Shown here in pieces: positions 40,050 to 51,000 of a stretch of DNA of 64,000 nt. A program made the translations under genes and the position numbers. Every line of letters starts with the position of its first letter. Position 1 is the first letter of the stretch. Under the pieces are notes generated by a model. The model saw nothing but the letters and a program-made list of their open reading frames with translations. It was not told the origin of the DNA and searched no databases. The DNA comes from Aliarcobacter sp. (GTDB lineage Bacteria; Campylobacterota; Campylobacteria; Campylobacterales; Arcobacteraceae): assembly GCA_028690445.1 (NCBI GenBank), contig JAQVBE010000007.1, positions 85,985 through 149,984 of the forward strand, in the 5' to 3' direction.

Positions 40050-40054
40050 GATTT

Positions 40055-41713
40055 TTGATGAAATTAGAAAAATTTATATTTGACATTTTAGAAAGTCCAA
40101 AAAAATCTTTTTTGGTTTATTTTATTACTTTTATTTTATTTGTTTTAAGTATTATGGCTTTTCCAACACAAATTATTAAAGCAAAAATGCTTCCAAGTAA
40201 AAACTCTGATACTTTTTCTATTTATGTAGATTTGAAAGATGGTTCAAGTACTTATCAAACAAAAGAAGTAACCCAATGTATAGTTAAAAATCTTCAAAAA
40301 GAACAGAATATTATTAATATTTCTACTTTTATAAAAGAAGGTCAACCTCTTGATTTTGCTGCATTAGTAAAACAAAGTGCTTTAAAAGACAAAGAATCTC
40401 AAGCCGAAATCATAGTAAATATAAAAAAACAAAAAGAAAGAACTATTACAAGTTACAATTTAGTTAGTCAATTAAGAACTAAAGTACAAGCAAACTGTTC
40501 TTTATATGAAGCAAATATCAAGTTTATTGAACTTCCAGCGGGTCCTCCTGTTCTTGCATCTATTGTAACTGAGATTTATGGTGGAAATAATTTTGAAAAT
40601 AGAAGAAATTTTGCACTAAAGATTGCAACTATTCTTAAAAATCAAACAACCTTAGTAGATATTGATATTTTAGCAGATAAAGATTTTATTATGTACGAGT
40701 TAGAACTAGATAATAGTAAAGCAATTATTAGTTTAGTAGATTTAGAACAATTAAAAAACACTCTATTTTTAGCCTTTGAAGGTATGAATATTGCTGTTGT
40801 AAATGATAAAAATGCCCAAAGTCAAATACCAATATTTTTAAGACTAAATGATTCGAGAATTCTTAGAAATTCTTCAAAAGAAGAGTTAAAAATAAAACTT
40901 CAAAATCTAAAAATAGTAAATAACCAAGGAAATATGATAAATATTTCTGAATTTGTAAAAATAAAAGAAATAATAAAAGAACCAACAATTACTTCAAAAA
41001 ATTTAAATCTATTAATAAATGTGATAGCAGAAACTTCTAAAGATAGTCAGATTTATCCTCTTTTAAATGCAAGAAATGAAATGTTAAATACATTAAATAA
41101 TAACTTTGAAATAACAAAAACAAATATGCTAAATCTATCTTTTGTAGATAAAAAAACAAAAGAAAAATTTGATTTAATATTTGATGGAGAATTAAAAGTA
41201 ACTATTGATACCTTTATAGATTTAGGTGGAGCTTTTATAATTGCACTTGTTTTAATCTTCTTTTTAATGGTTATATATTATAAAAATTTTGCAATATCAG
41301 GAGGAATAGTTCTTTCAAGTTTTATCTCAATTATTGGAGTTATATTTGCCCATGTAATTATGGATCTAATTACAGCTGATACTTTTTATTTAACAGCAAC
41401 TTCACTTATAGGATTTATTGGACTTATTGGAATAAACTCAAGAAATTCTACTTTGATTATAGATTTTTCAAGACAACTAGTACAGGAGAAAAATCTGAGT
41501 ATTAATGAAGCCATTTCAAAAGCTACAGCAACTCGTTCTAAGCCAATAATTCTTACGGTTCTAACTATGGTGTTCGCAAGTGCATTAATTGCAAATGACG
41601 CAGTGTTTGGAGGTCTAGGAGTTGCACTAATTGGTGGGACTTTAATCTCTTATATAGTTTCTATGTTTTTTGTGCCAGTTATCATCAAAAACCAATTAAA
41701 AAAGATTTTATAA
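40055..41713 (+). CDS. RND efflux permease, C-terminal half in the -1 frame
   Basis: GLIGINSRNSTLIIDFSRQL...TRSKPIILTVLTMVFASALI...GGTLISYIVSMFFVP. Confidence 0.88.
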   Translation: MMKLEKFIFDILESPKKSFLVYFITFILFVLSIMAFPTQIIKAKMLPSKNSDTFSIYVDLKDGSSTYQTKEVTQCIVKNLQKEQNIINISTFIKEGQPLDFAALVKQSALKDKESQAEIIVNIKKQKERTITSYNLVSQLRTKVQANCSLYEANIKFIELPAGPPVLASIVTEIYGGNNFENRRNFALKIATILKNQTTLVDIDILADKDFIMYELELDNSKAIISLVDLEQLKNTLFLAFEGMNIAVVNDKNAQSQIPIFLRLNDSRILRNSSKEELKIKLQNLKIVNNQGNMINISEFVKIKEIIKEPTITSKNLNLLINVIAETSKDSQIYPLLNARNEMLNTLNNNFEITKTNMLNLSFVDKKTKEKFDLIFDGELKVTIDTFIDLGGAFIIALVLIFFLMVIYYKNFAISGGIVLSSFISIIGVIFAHVIMDLITADTFYLTATSLIGFIGLIGINSRNSTLIIDFSRQLVQEKNLSINEAISKATATRSKPIILTVLTMVFASALIANDAVFGGLGVALIGGTLISYIVSMFFVPVIIKNQLKKIL

Positions 41714-41719
41714 TCTTTT

Positions 41720-42319
41720 TTAATTGTATAGTTTCATTTGTTTTATAGTCTCTTCATCAATTTCTAAATCTCTAGATTTTAGTTTTTCCATCAATCTATT
41801 TCGTTTTTCTTCATTTAAATTTTGCCCTACTTTTATTTTGCAACTGATATTTTCAGGCTTTAATTCAAGAATAGCTGTTTTATCTAAGATTTTTGTGTAC
41901 ATAGCTTTTTCATAAGCAATTTCTTCAAAGCTATCCTCACTTTGAAATTTTTTCATCAAAGCATTTAAAACTTTTGCTTTAATATTTCCATCTTCAATAA
42001 AACTAATTGTTCCTTCAAATAATACTGAAGCAAAAAATTGAGTTGCAGGACAAGCAGCCATTGTATCACTGAAAAATGAAGGAATAAAAGAATAAGGTTT
42101 TACCACTAAAAAAGAAGCATTAGGGTTTGATTTTATAGCTTCAATTTTTCTTCCTTCTTTTGCACCATGAAAAAAAATTGAGTTCTCGAAAAATACAAAA
42201 TTTAATGCAACAACATAAGGTTTTCCTTCACTTATTAGACTCAAACTTCCATATTCACAAGATTGCAATACTTCATTTACACTATTTTCATCTTTTACAT
42301 CAAATTCAATTCTTCTCAC
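41720..42319 (-). CDS. pyridoxamine 5'-phosphate oxidase-related FMN-binding protein (GTG start 42319 proposed)
   Basis: RRIEFDVKDENSVNEVLQSCEYGSLSLISEGKPYVVALNFVFFENSIFFHGAKEGRKIEAIKSNP; RBS AAGGAAGG before GTG. Confidence 0.88.
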   Translation of the reverse strand: MRRIEFDVKDENSVNEVLQSCEYGSLSLISEGKPYVVALNFVFFENSIFFHGAKEGRKIEAIKSNPNASFLVVKPYSFIPSFFSDTMAACPATQFFASVLFEGTISFIEDGNIKAKVLNALMKKFQSEDSFEEIAYEKAMYTKILDKTAILELKPENISCKIKVGQNLNEEKRNRLMEKLKSRDLEIDEETIKQMKLYN

Positions 42320-42330
42320 TTTTACCTTCC

Positions 42331-42696
42331 TTATGTAGTTTGATATGATTCTAAAATCTCTATTTTCATAACAGCTCTTGCCCATTCAAACTTAGCTTTT
42401 AAATCTTCATGCTCTTTTGTATCAGTTAAAATAGAAGCATGACCTATAATTTTAACTCCCATTCCCATTCCATAAAGTCCCATAAGTTCTTTTGTTCCAA
42501 TAACAACAATAACTCTATTATCTTTGTTAAGCAACTCTTCCATTTTATTCATTCCAGCAACTGGAACAAAAAATTCACCATTTTTAAAAATCACATAAGA
42601 ATTCCAAGTATTTACAATATGGGGAAAATCTTCACCTTTTGCCACTACACTAAAAATACCTTCATACTTTAATATGCTTTCTATTTTTTCATTCAT
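42331..42696 (-). CDS. pyridoxamine 5'-phosphate oxidase family protein
   Basis: IFSVVAKGEDFPHIVNTWNSYVIFKNGEFFVPVAGMNKMEELLNKDNRV. Confidence 0.8.
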   Translation of the reverse strand: MNEKIESILKYEGIFSVVAKGEDFPHIVNTWNSYVIFKNGEFFVPVAGMNKMEELLNKDNRVIVVIGTKELMGLYGMGMGVKIIGHASILTDTKEHEDLKAKFEWARAVMKIEILESYQTT

Positions 42697-42790
42697 TATT
42701 TTTCCTATATTTTAAGTAATTCAAACGTATAATATCTAATATCTGTACTTTATAAAAGATACATTTTTATTTTTTTTCATAAGGACACTT

Positions 42791-44164
42791 TTGTATAAAT
42801 TTGAACAAAACTCCACACCACTTTATATTCAACTGTATGAACAAATAAAAGATGAGATTAAAACTAAACTAAAAGCTGGAACAAAACTAACTTCAATTAG
42901 AAAACTATCAGATGAGTATAATCTTAGTAAAACAACTATACAAACTGCATATAATCAACTATATGCGGAAGGATACATTGAAAGTAGAAAAAATAGTGGC
43001 TATTTTGTATGTGAAGATATTTTTCAAAATTTTCAAACAAATTTAGATGAAAAAAAAGATGAAAATAAACAAGAATTTGATTACAAAATAGATTTTTTTC
43101 CTGCACATTTAGCAAAAAGCTCTTTCCCCAAACAAACTTGGTTGAAGCTTTATAATAAAGCTGTGAAAAATGATATAAATTATGGCATTTATCACAATAA
43201 ACAAGGTGAATTAGATTTAAGAGAAGAACTAGCAAAATATCTTTTCTCTTCAAGAGCTGTTTTATGTAAAAGTGAACAAATCATCATTACAAGTGGATTT
43301 AGTGATAGTTTATTTTTAGTATCTGCTATTTTAAAAAGTTTTTCAAATAAAATAGCTATCGAATCACCTTGTTATAAAGTAGCAAAAAAAGTTTTTGAAA
43401 TTTTCTCTTTTGAAATAAAAGACATTCCTATAAATTCTGATGAATTAGATTTAAATTTATTAGAAAAAACCAATTGTAATGCTTTATATGTAACTCCATC
43501 TCATCAATTTCCAACAGGTGTAACAATGCCAATTTCAAATAGATTAAAACTTATAAATTGGGCAAAAAAAAATGATTCTTTTATAATCGAAGATGATTAT
43601 GATAGTGAATTAAGTTACTACAATCGTCCTATTCCATCGATGCAAGGATTAGAAAGTAATAATCAAAGAATTATCTATCTTGGAACTTTATCTAAGGCTT
43701 TATCTCCTGCTTTAAGAATTTCTTACATAGTTTTACCAACTTCATTACTAAATCTTTATCATCAAATTTTTGATTTTAGATTTTCAGGTGTTTCAATAGA
43801 TATTCAAAAAACATTAACTCTATTTCTAAAAGAAGGATATTGGGAAAAACACTTAAGAAAAATAAGAAATATAAATAAAAAAAAACATGATTTAATGAAA
43901 GAATATTTAAAAGAATTTTTAAAAGATGAAATAAAAATTTTAAGGGAAGGAAGTGGATTAAATTTTTTAATAAAACCTCTTGTAAATATAAATTTAGACA
44001 AACTAGATGAATTATGTAAACAAAAAAAGATAAAAATTTATTTTAAAGAGTTTTTTAATTTAGAAAAGGTTATTGCTTTGGGATTTGGTGGTTTTGAAGA
44101 TTTTGAAATAAAAAATGCAATAAAAGTTTTTAGCAAAGTTTGGTTTGAAGCTAAATCTTCTTAA
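42791..44164 (+). CDS. MocR/PdxR-type GntR-aminotransferase transcriptional regulator
   Basis: wHTH (IRKLSDEYNLSKTTIQTAYNQLYAEGYIESRKNSGYFV) fused to aminotransferase fold (GTLSKALSPALRISY); divergent from PNPOx-like genes. Confidence 0.93.
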   Translation: MYKFEQNSTPLYIQLYEQIKDEIKTKLKAGTKLTSIRKLSDEYNLSKTTIQTAYNQLYAEGYIESRKNSGYFVCEDIFQNFQTNLDEKKDENKQEFDYKIDFFPAHLAKSSFPKQTWLKLYNKAVKNDINYGIYHNKQGELDLREELAKYLFSSRAVLCKSEQIIITSGFSDSLFLVSAILKSFSNKIAIESPCYKVAKKVFEIFSFEIKDIPINSDELDLNLLEKTNCNALYVTPSHQFPTGVTMPISNRLKLINWAKKNDSFIIEDDYDSELSYYNRPIPSMQGLESNNQRIIYLGTLSKALSPALRISYIVLPTSLLNLYHQIFDFRFSGVSIDIQKTLTLFLKEGYWEKHLRKIRNINKKKHDLMKEYLKEFLKDEIKILREGSGLNFLIKPLVNINLDKLDELCKQKKIKIYFKEFFNLEKVIALGFGGFEDFEIKNAIKVFSKVWFEAKSS

Positions 44165-44181
44165 TTAGCAAAAATAAAGAT

Positions 44182-44700
44182 TTATACTTTCGTAATCCAA
44201 ACACCAACACTAATGGTTGAATCAGAAACTCCTAGAAATGAACCTGCTGTGGGAAGAACATTATCCGGTAATCTTGAAACTGCAACTGAAATATGGTCAG
44301 TTCCTGTAATATTTCCAGTAGTTGGGTCAAAACCAATCCAACCACCACCAGGAAGATAAACCTCTGCCAAGCATTGGTTGAACCAACTTGGTTGGACATC
44401 AAATATAAATAACCACTTACAAATCTTGTCGCTAAACCTAAGCATTTAACTACTTCCATAAATAAAAAAGCAAAATCTCTACATAAACTAGAGCCTGCCG
44501 TTTTCCTGCTTCTTCTCTTACTTTATATGTAAAATTTTTAAATATATAAGTTATTAATTTTTGTAAGAGAGTATATATTTGAATCTTTTCACCTAATCAG
44601 ATACTATAAAATCAAGAGTTGCAATTGCAACAGAATTATCTTCCACATCTCTATGCCAAAATATCTCTGCATTCTAAGCTCATGACTTTCCCTTTTGGTC
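44182..44700 (-). pseudogene. decayed transglutaminase-like protein gene
   Basis: Conserved blocks in different frames: LAEVYLPGGGWIGFDPTTGN, FMEVVKCLGLATRFVSGYL, with upstream remnants readable as WHRDVEDNSVAIATLDF. Confidence 0.82.
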
Positions 44701-44825
44701 TTAAAATTAAAAATTATGTGCGCCTAAAGTGACGCTACTTGAATAATTGTAGTATGTTCTGTGGATAATTTTATAACATTGTATATTTTATCCTAAAATT
44801 AAATTTTAATAAAATTTATTAAAGC

Positions 44826-45287
44826 TTACAGATCAATAACCATTGCAATTTCATCACAAATAGGAAAATGTTTACATCTAATACAATCAGCCCAAATTTT
44901 ATGTTCAGGAATTTCTTCTTTTGAAATTACTCTAAATCCACAGCTTTCAAAAAATCCTTGCTCATAAGTCAAAGATAAAAGTTGTTTTATTCCATACTCT
45001 TTTGCTTCTTTTATACAAGCATCTACTAGTTTTTTTCCTAATTTTAAACCTCTAAACTCTTTTGCAACAACTAAACTTCGCACTTCTGCAAGTCTTGGAG
45101 AGTGAATATGAGTTGCAGTAAATCCAGCCATTTTTCCATCTACTTCTACAACAGTATAAGAGCGAATTGTTGTTGCCATTTCATCTTCTGTTCGTAAAAG
45201 AATTTTTCCACTTTGTACTTCTTCTTTTACTATATCTTGCATTTTTGTAATATCAGCCACGGTTGGCTTATAAAATTTAATGTCCAA
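44826..45287 (-). CDS. GNAT N-acetyltransferase (ArgA-like); TTG start 45287 proposed
   Basis: DIKFYKPTVADITKMQDIV...AEVRSLVVAKEFRGLKLGKKLVDACIKEAKEYGIKQLLSLTYEQGFFESCGFRVISKEEIP. Confidence 0.87.
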   Translation of the reverse strand: MDIKFYKPTVADITKMQDIVKEEVQSGKILLRTEDEMATTIRSYTVVEVDGKMAGFTATHIHSPRLAEVRSLVVAKEFRGLKLGKKLVDACIKEAKEYGIKQLLSLTYEQGFFESCGFRVISKEEIPEHKIWADCIRCKHFPICDEIAMVIDL

Positions 45288-45879
45288 ATAAGTATCCTGT
45301 AATTTTATTTTGTAAGTCAATCATACCTTTTTTTTTCAAGTTTGATATAAAAATTCCATCGGGGTACTCTCTTTTTAATTTAGCTAAATCATTCATTTTT
45401 AGTTTATCTATTTTTGTAAAAGCTTGAATGATAATTTGATCGCCTCTTTTTATAGTTCTTAAAAATTCATCCACATTTTTATCAATATCAAGCAAAGGAT
45501 GTCTTGAATCAATTAAATGTACAAATATCTGTAAACACTGTCTTTGTTCCAAATAAGCTGTAAGATTTCTATTCCATTCAGCTTTAATACTTTTAGAAAC
45601 TTTTGCATAACCAAATCCAGGTAAATCCACAAATCTTGCATATAAATATGGCAATTCTTCATTATCAGTTTTGAAATTAATTTCAAAATAATTTATGAGT
45701 TGAGTTTTCCCAGGAGTTGAAGAAGATTTTGCTAAACCTTTTCTATTTGTCAAAGTATTAAGTAATGATGACTTCCCTACATTTGATCTTCCTAAAAATG
45801 CGACTTCAGCCCTATCAGGACTTGGAGAATCAACAATTCCTTGTGCAGATTGTAAAAATTTTGCTTCAGTTATTCTCAT
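45277..45879 (-). CDS. engB: ribosome biogenesis GTP-binding protein EngB/YsxC
   Basis: FLGRSNVGKSSLLN, SSTPGKTQLINYF, DLPGFGYAKVSK. Confidence 0.96.
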   Translation of the reverse strand: MRITEAKFLQSAQGIVDSPSPDRAEVAFLGRSNVGKSSLLNTLTNRKGLAKSSSTPGKTQLINYFEINFKTDNEELPYLYARFVDLPGFGYAKVSKSIKAEWNRNLTAYLEQRQCLQIFVHLIDSRHPLLDIDKNVDEFLRTIKRGDQIIIQAFTKIDKLKMNDLAKLKREYPDGIFISNLKKKGMIDLQNKITGYLFGH

Positions 45880-46370
45880 TGATTTTTTCCTTTATCTTCA
45901 CTACGCTCAACATTTATAATAAATCGAACAGGTTTTTGTTCACTTCCTTTTACTCTTGCTTCTCCAGTTAATTTATTAACAAAAATCGTATCTCCATAAA
46001 CTTTTCTATCATCATTTTTTTCTTCTAAATAACCATTACCTAAAATAGTATATTCTTCTTTTTGTGGTGAATAAATTACTTTATCTCCATTTCCAATATA
46101 ATGTTTTTCTTTTGTAATAATTTCAAAATCAGCTTTTCCAGTAGCTTCATATTTTAAAGGAATTTTAGCATTGTTTTTATCTGTCATAAAATAAACATCT
46201 ACTCTTTGTGCGTTTAATCTATCTTCACTCATTTTCATTTTTACATTTCCAGTAAAAATAGAAATTCCTTTTTTATCATCTGCTTCAAAATTTTGTGCAT
46301 CTATTGTTAAAGTTTCACTCTGAGCAAATAAATATATAGAGCAAAGTATCGAACCTATTAAATATTTCAT
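45876..46370 (-). CDS. lptA: LPS transport periplasmic protein LptA
   Basis: Signal peptide; LTIDAQNFEADDKKGISIFTGNVKMKMSEDRLNAQRVDVYF. Confidence 0.85.
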   Translation of the reverse strand: MKYLIGSILCSIYLFAQSETLTIDAQNFEADDKKGISIFTGNVKMKMSEDRLNAQRVDVYFMTDKNNAKIPLKYEATGKADFEIITKEKHYIGNGDKVIYSPQKEEYTILGNGYLEEKNDDRKVYGDTIFVNKLTGEARVKGSEQKPVRFIINVERSEDKGKNQ

Positions 46371-46915
46371 TTTTTTCCTTTTTTAATTTTTTTAATAACA
46401 TCTATTTCAAAATGTGTATTATTTGCTTTTATAAAATCATTATTTATATCTAAATAAATATTATCACCCTTTAAAAAATGTTTATTATATACGGCATCAA
46501 ACGGTTTAGTGTTTTTTGCAATTTTTGTAATATCATTATAAAAAAGTTCATTTGTATTTAACTTCATAAGATCATCTCTAGAATACTTTACATTATCAGT
46601 CAAAGCATAATCATTACCATTTTTTACTATTAGATTTGCTTTTAATTTTTCATTTTTGAAATCTTTAGTTTCATCTGTATTTTTTAAAATAATATTTGCA
46701 TTATACATTTCATCTCTATCTTTATATCTTATCGCATGAGTTGAATAAACAATTCTATTTATACTTTCTTCATTAATTGTGTACATAAAAGATGATTCAA
46801 ATATAACTAACGGAATATCTTTATCAAGTTCATTTTTTTTGATATTTTCAACTGGAACAAAATAATATCCCACGGATAAAACTAAAAGCAAAAAAGTAAA
46901 TATTTTTATAGCCAT
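46367..46915 (-). CDS. lptC: LptC-like LPS export protein
   Basis: N-terminal TM, LptC-like length, between kdsC and lptA. Confidence 0.72.
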   Translation of the reverse strand: MAIKIFTFLLLVLSVGYYFVPVENIKKNELDKDIPLVIFESSFMYTINEESINRIVYSTHAIRYKDRDEMYNANIILKNTDETKDFKNEKLKANLIVKNGNDYALTDNVKYSRDDLMKLNTNELFYNDITKIAKNTKPFDAVYNKHFLKGDNIYLDINNDFIKANNTHFEIDVIKKIKKGKK

Positions 46916-47403
46916 GCGTTTAAAAATTCCTCTTCAAGTCCATCTTCTTTAAAAATATACTCTAACATTTCTCGTACAGCTCCATCACCACCTTTATTTT
47001 GACATACAACATTTACAAAATCTTTTAAATAGTGTGAACCATTGGCAGGTGTAAAAGAAAGTCCAACTTTTTTTAACATATTATAATCATTTAAATCATC
47101 ACCAATGGCAGCAACTTGGCTCCATGATAAATTTTCCTCTTTTAATATTTGTTCTAAAACTTCTTGTTTATTTTTAATTCCCTGATGAAGATGAGTAATA
47201 TTTAACTCTTTTGCTCTTTTTTCAACAACGAAAGAACTTCGTCCTGTAATAATTGCAGCTTTTTTACCAAATTTTTTTGTCCAAATAGCAATTGCCAAAC
47301 CATCAGCTACATCAAAAGATTTTGTCTCTTCACCACTATTTGAATAAGTAATTTTTCCATCTGTTAAAGTTCCATCAACATCTAAAACAATAAGCTCAAT
47401 CAT
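46906..47403 (-). CDS. kdsC: KdsC-type HAD phosphatase
   Basis: LIVLDVDGTLTDGKITYSNSGEETKSFDVADGLAI, ITGR, GDDLNDYNML. Confidence 0.92.
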   Translation of the reverse strand: MIELIVLDVDGTLTDGKITYSNSGEETKSFDVADGLAIAIWTKKFGKKAAIITGRSSFVVEKRAKELNITHLHQGIKNKQEVLEQILKEENLSWSQVAAIGDDLNDYNMLKKVGLSFTPANGSHYLKDFVNVVCQNKGGDGAVREMLEYIFKEDGLEEEFLNAWL

Positions 47404-47972
47404 AAAATACCTTTTGTACTAGGGATTCCTAATCTCTCATTTTTTACTAAAGCTCGTCTAAGCGCCACGGCAAAGGCTTTAAAAGATGCTTCTAAAATAT
47501 GGTGTTTATTTCTTCCTCTATCAGAAATAATATGCACAGTTAATCCAGCATTTCCTACAACTGCATGGAAAAATTCTTCAACTAACTCAACATCAAAATC
47601 TCCAACTTTTCCACTCACATTTACTTCATAAACCAAATAAGGTCTATTTGATAAATCTAAAGCACATGTAGTTGCTGCTTCATCCATAACAACTGTCGCA
47701 TTTCCATATCGCTCAACTGCTTGGATAGGAAAAATTGCTTTTTTTAAAGCTTGTCCTAAAACAATCCCACAATCTTCAACAGTATGGTGAGCATCAATAT
47801 GTAAATCTCCATTACAAGTTAAATCTATATCAATTCCACTATGTTTTGATAAAGCTTCTAACATATGATCAAAAAATCCAACACCTGTTTTTATGTTTGA
47901 TTTTCCACAACCATTTATATCAATTTTACATTTAATATTTGTTTCTTTTGTTTTTCTATTAATTTCTACCAT
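47400..47972 (-). CDS. hisB: imidazoleglycerol-phosphate dehydratase
   Basis: GVGFFDHMLEALSKHS, DAHHTVEDCGI, NKHHILEASFKAFA. Confidence 0.98.
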   Translation of the reverse strand: MVEINRKTKETNIKCKIDINGCGKSNIKTGVGFFDHMLEALSKHSGIDIDLTCNGDLHIDAHHTVEDCGIVLGQALKKAIFPIQAVERYGNATVVMDEAATTCALDLSNRPYLVYEVNVSGKVGDFDVELVEEFFHAVVGNAGLTVHIISDRGRNKHHILEASFKAFAVALRRALVKNERLGIPSTKGIL

Positions 47973-47980
47973 TTTTTTTC

Positions 47981-48970
47981 CTAATTACCACTAATAAGAG
48001 AATTACCTAAACCATTTGCATTTTTAAAACTTTGAGCTTTTTCATAAGTATCAAAACCATTAATAAAAACTTTAAACAAAGTTTTTCCATTTGAAAGAAC
48101 CTTTTTTATATCTATTTGATTATTATTAAACTTTTTTTGATACTCATTTTTAGTTTTCATAGCTCCTGATTCTTGACCAAATGCACCAATTTGAATACTA
48201 AATCTTCCACTTGATAAAACTTTATTATTGTTTTTACTTATTGTTGGAGTACCAATAGGCGTAATAACTGGTTTTACTATTTTTGTTGTATTATTACTTT
48301 TATTAGTATTAACCACTGGCACTATAGGCACTTTTGTAGATACAATACGATCTTCTTTAATTTCTAAAGGATCAATAACATCAATTTTTTCATTTTTTAC
48401 AATAGCTGTCGTATTTCCAATATAAAGTGCATTTTTATTTTCAATCTCACCATTATATCCTAAAACAGTAATTTTTACTTGTGCTGTACCTTTTCTATAC
48501 ATATCGATTTCATGCGCAGCTTTGTTTGATAAATCAATAATTCTTCCTCTAACAAATGGTCCTCTATCATTTATTCTTACTATTATTGATTTACCATTAT
48601 CTAAATTGTCTACTTTTACAACTGTATTCATTGGTAAAGTTTTATGTGCTGCTGTCATATCATACATATTATAAACTTCTCCATTTGAAGTCTTTTTTTC
48701 ATGAAAGTCAGGTCCATACCAAGAAGCTATTCCTTCAAATTGGTCTCCCATATTTGCAACAAATGGATAATATTTTATACCAAATACACTATAAGGTCGC
48801 ATAGTATATTTATGCATTTCTTTTGAGTTATTTATTTTAGAATTTTTTGTATCTTTATAAAATTTATCATAATCTACGTCATAAGATTTTTGAGAACAAC
48901 CTGTAAAAAGAAAAACACTTAATAAACCTAAGAATAAACTACATTTTAAATAACTATTTATAAATTTCAA
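47981..48970 (-). CDS. rlpA: septal ring lytic transglycosylase RlpA-like lipoprotein with SPOR domain
   Basis: Lipobox [43 protein letters not shown]-terminal SPOR (FSIQIGAFG). Confidence 0.92.
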   Translation of the reverse strand: MKFINSYLKCSLFLGLLSVFLFTGCSQKSYDVDYDKFYKDTKNSKINNSKEMHKYTMRPYSVFGIKYYPFVANMGDQFEGIASWYGPDFHEKKTSNGEVYNMYDMTAAHKTLPMNTVVKVDNLDNGKSIIVRINDRGPFVRGRIIDLSNKAAHEIDMYRKGTAQVKITVLGYNGEIENKNALYIGNTTAIVKNEKIDVIDPLEIKEDRIVSTKVPIVPVVNTNKSNNTTKIVKPVITPIGTPTISKNNNKVLSSGRFSIQIGAFGQESGAMKTKNEYQKKFNNNQIDIKKVLSNGKTLFKVFINGFDTYEKAQSFKNANGLGNSLISGN

Positions 48971-50174
48971 TTTTATCTCCTATTTTTATTAAATTTGACT
49001 TTTTATTATTATCACTTCTTAATTTTTTTAAATCAACTTTATATTTTTTTGATATTGATTCAAAAGAATCACCTTTCTTAATAATATAAATAATTGGTTT
49101 ATTTGTTATGTTTGTTTTTTTAGTCTCTACTACTTTTGTATCAATTACATTTTCTTTAATAGGTTTGATAGCAAATATTCTTTGATTATAAAGTTCTAAT
49201 TTATTTTGAGGAATATAAATATTATAAGATTTTGAATCACTTGGCAAAGTTTCTTTTTTAATATGCTTATTAAGATTTCTAAACTCATTATAATCCATGT
49301 TTATAGCATTAGCTAAAGATCTAAGTTGTATACCTTTTGGTGCTTTTACTTTTTCTAATGTATATTTAGCTTTTTTATCTATGCTTTTAAATAAATCTCT
49401 ATTTGCAATCATAGAAAAAGCTATTAATTTTTTTATATATGTAATACTCGATTCTGCTAAATATTTATTTTCTTTATTATTTTTAACTAAATACTCAAAA
49501 CTATAAAATGATTCAAACCTATTATAAACATCATATAAACTACTAAATCCTGTTTTCGTAACTCTATAATCACTAAGCATCTTTTTATAATTATTAATAC
49601 TTGGAGTGTTATTCATATTAGGATTAAGTTCTAAATATCTATCAAGTGAAGCTCTAGCAACTCCTTCAGCAACATTTCCTTCCCCTGAATTATAAGCTAA
49701 AATTGCCAAATACCATTTATCTAATTTTTTATAATATTTTTTTAAATAAGAACTTGCAGCATCCGTAGATTTAATTAAATCAAGTCGTTCATCAATACTT
49801 TCATCATTTCTCAATCTTAAATTTTTTGCAGTTAGTGGCATTATTTGCCATAATCCAGCTGGGCTATTTTTTCCTCTTTCTTGATTTACAAAACTGGCTT
49901 CTAATAAAGGAATAAAAAATACTGTATCAGGAAGATTTTCATTTTGGATTTCACTTTTAACTATTTGGACATTTAAAGAAGATTTTCTCAAGAGGTTATT
50001 GTAATAGTTTATATTATAAGAAGAAGAGTATTCATCAAAAGTAGCTAATAAACTTTTTTCAGATAAAAAAGAACTCTCTAGACCTAAACCTTTTAAGATT
50101 TTTAAATCATCTTCTAAAACATTTGCGAAAAGAGTATTTACTAAAAAAAGTAATAATATAAAAAATTTGTACAA
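48954..50174 (-). CDS. membrane-bound lytic transglycosylase MltD-like, LysM-containing
   Basis: [32 protein letters not shown] (SLT motif), C-terminal LysM. Confidence 0.9.
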   Translation of the reverse strand: MYKFFILLLFLVNTLFANVLEDDLKILKGLGLESSFLSEKSLLATFDEYSSSYNINYYNNLLRKSSLNVQIVKSEIQNENLPDTVFFIPLLEASFVNQERGKNSPAGLWQIMPLTAKNLRLRNDESIDERLDLIKSTDAASSYLKKYYKKLDKWYLAILAYNSGEGNVAEGVARASLDRYLELNPNMNNTPSINNYKKMLSDYRVTKTGFSSLYDVYNRFESFYSFEYLVKNNKENKYLAESSITYIKKLIAFSMIANRDLFKSIDKKAKYTLEKVKAPKGIQLRSLANAINMDYNEFRNLNKHIKKETLPSDSKSYNIYIPQNKLELYNQRIFAIKPIKENVIDTKVVETKKTNITNKPIIYIIKKGDSFESISKKYKVDLKKLRSDNNKKSNLIKIGDKIEIYK

Positions 50175-50210
50175 ACAATCTCCATCTTCTTGATATATCC
50201 TAGATTATAT

Positions 50211-51000
50211 CTAAGAAAGACTAGAAAACTCTTTAAACAATTTTTTAGTATTATTTGTTGTTAATTCTTGTATTTCTTCTTCTATAATATTAAGAAGTTC
50301 TGCCATTTTTTGGGCTACAAACACAGTATAATAAGGTTCATTTCTTTCACCTCTATGAGGATGTGGAGTAAGATATGGAGCATCTGTTTCAATTAATAAT
50401 TTATCTTTTGGAATTTGAGGAAGGATTTCTACCAATTTCTTAGCATTTTTAAAAGTAAGAACTCCACCTATTCCAAAATAAAAATTATGTTCGGCTAGTG
50501 GTAGTAAATGTTCACTTGCATTAAAACAGTGTAAAACTCCACCAACTTCTTTGGCATTACAATCAATCAAAATCTGTCGAGAATCATTTGAAGCTTCTCG
50601 AATATGAACAATCAAAGGTTTTTTAACTTTTTTTGCAAAGTTTATTTGAGCTATAAAAACCTCTTTTTGTTTTTTTATATTTTCTTGTTTCTCAAATTCA
50701 TCTTCTGGAAGTCTAAAATAATCCAAACCACACTCACCAATTGCAATGCATTTTGGATGATTTACGTATTTTTCCATAGTTGCTTCATTAAATTTATCTA
50801 TATCATAAGGATGAATTCCAACTGCAAAATAAACTTCACTATATTTTTCAGCTAATTTTACAGCTTGTGGTAAATCATCAAAATCAGCACCAGGAATCAA
50901 AAAACCTTTTACATTATGTTTTAAAGCATTTTGAATAACTTTATCAATATCTTCATAATATTGTTTGTTGTCTAAGTGACAATGAGTATCAATAATTATG
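50211..51000 (-). CDS. TatD-family metal-dependent hydrolase; coding extends upstream of track start 50900 to a non-ATG start near 51000
   Basis: In-frame upstream (I)IIDTHCHLDNKQYYEDIDKVIQNALKHNVKGF joins LIPGADFDDL; IGECGLDYFRLP, ETDAPYLTPHPHRGERNEP. Confidence 0.9.

Noticed and set aside
42331-44164. Two PNPOx-like genes divergent from a MocR regulator as a new metabolic system
   Set aside because: MocR/PdxR regulators next to PNPOx-family genes are a commonplace arrangement
44232-44459. Two overlapping minus-strand ORFs (44182-44445, 44232-44459) as separate genes
   Set aside because: They are frame pieces of a single transglutaminase pseudogene
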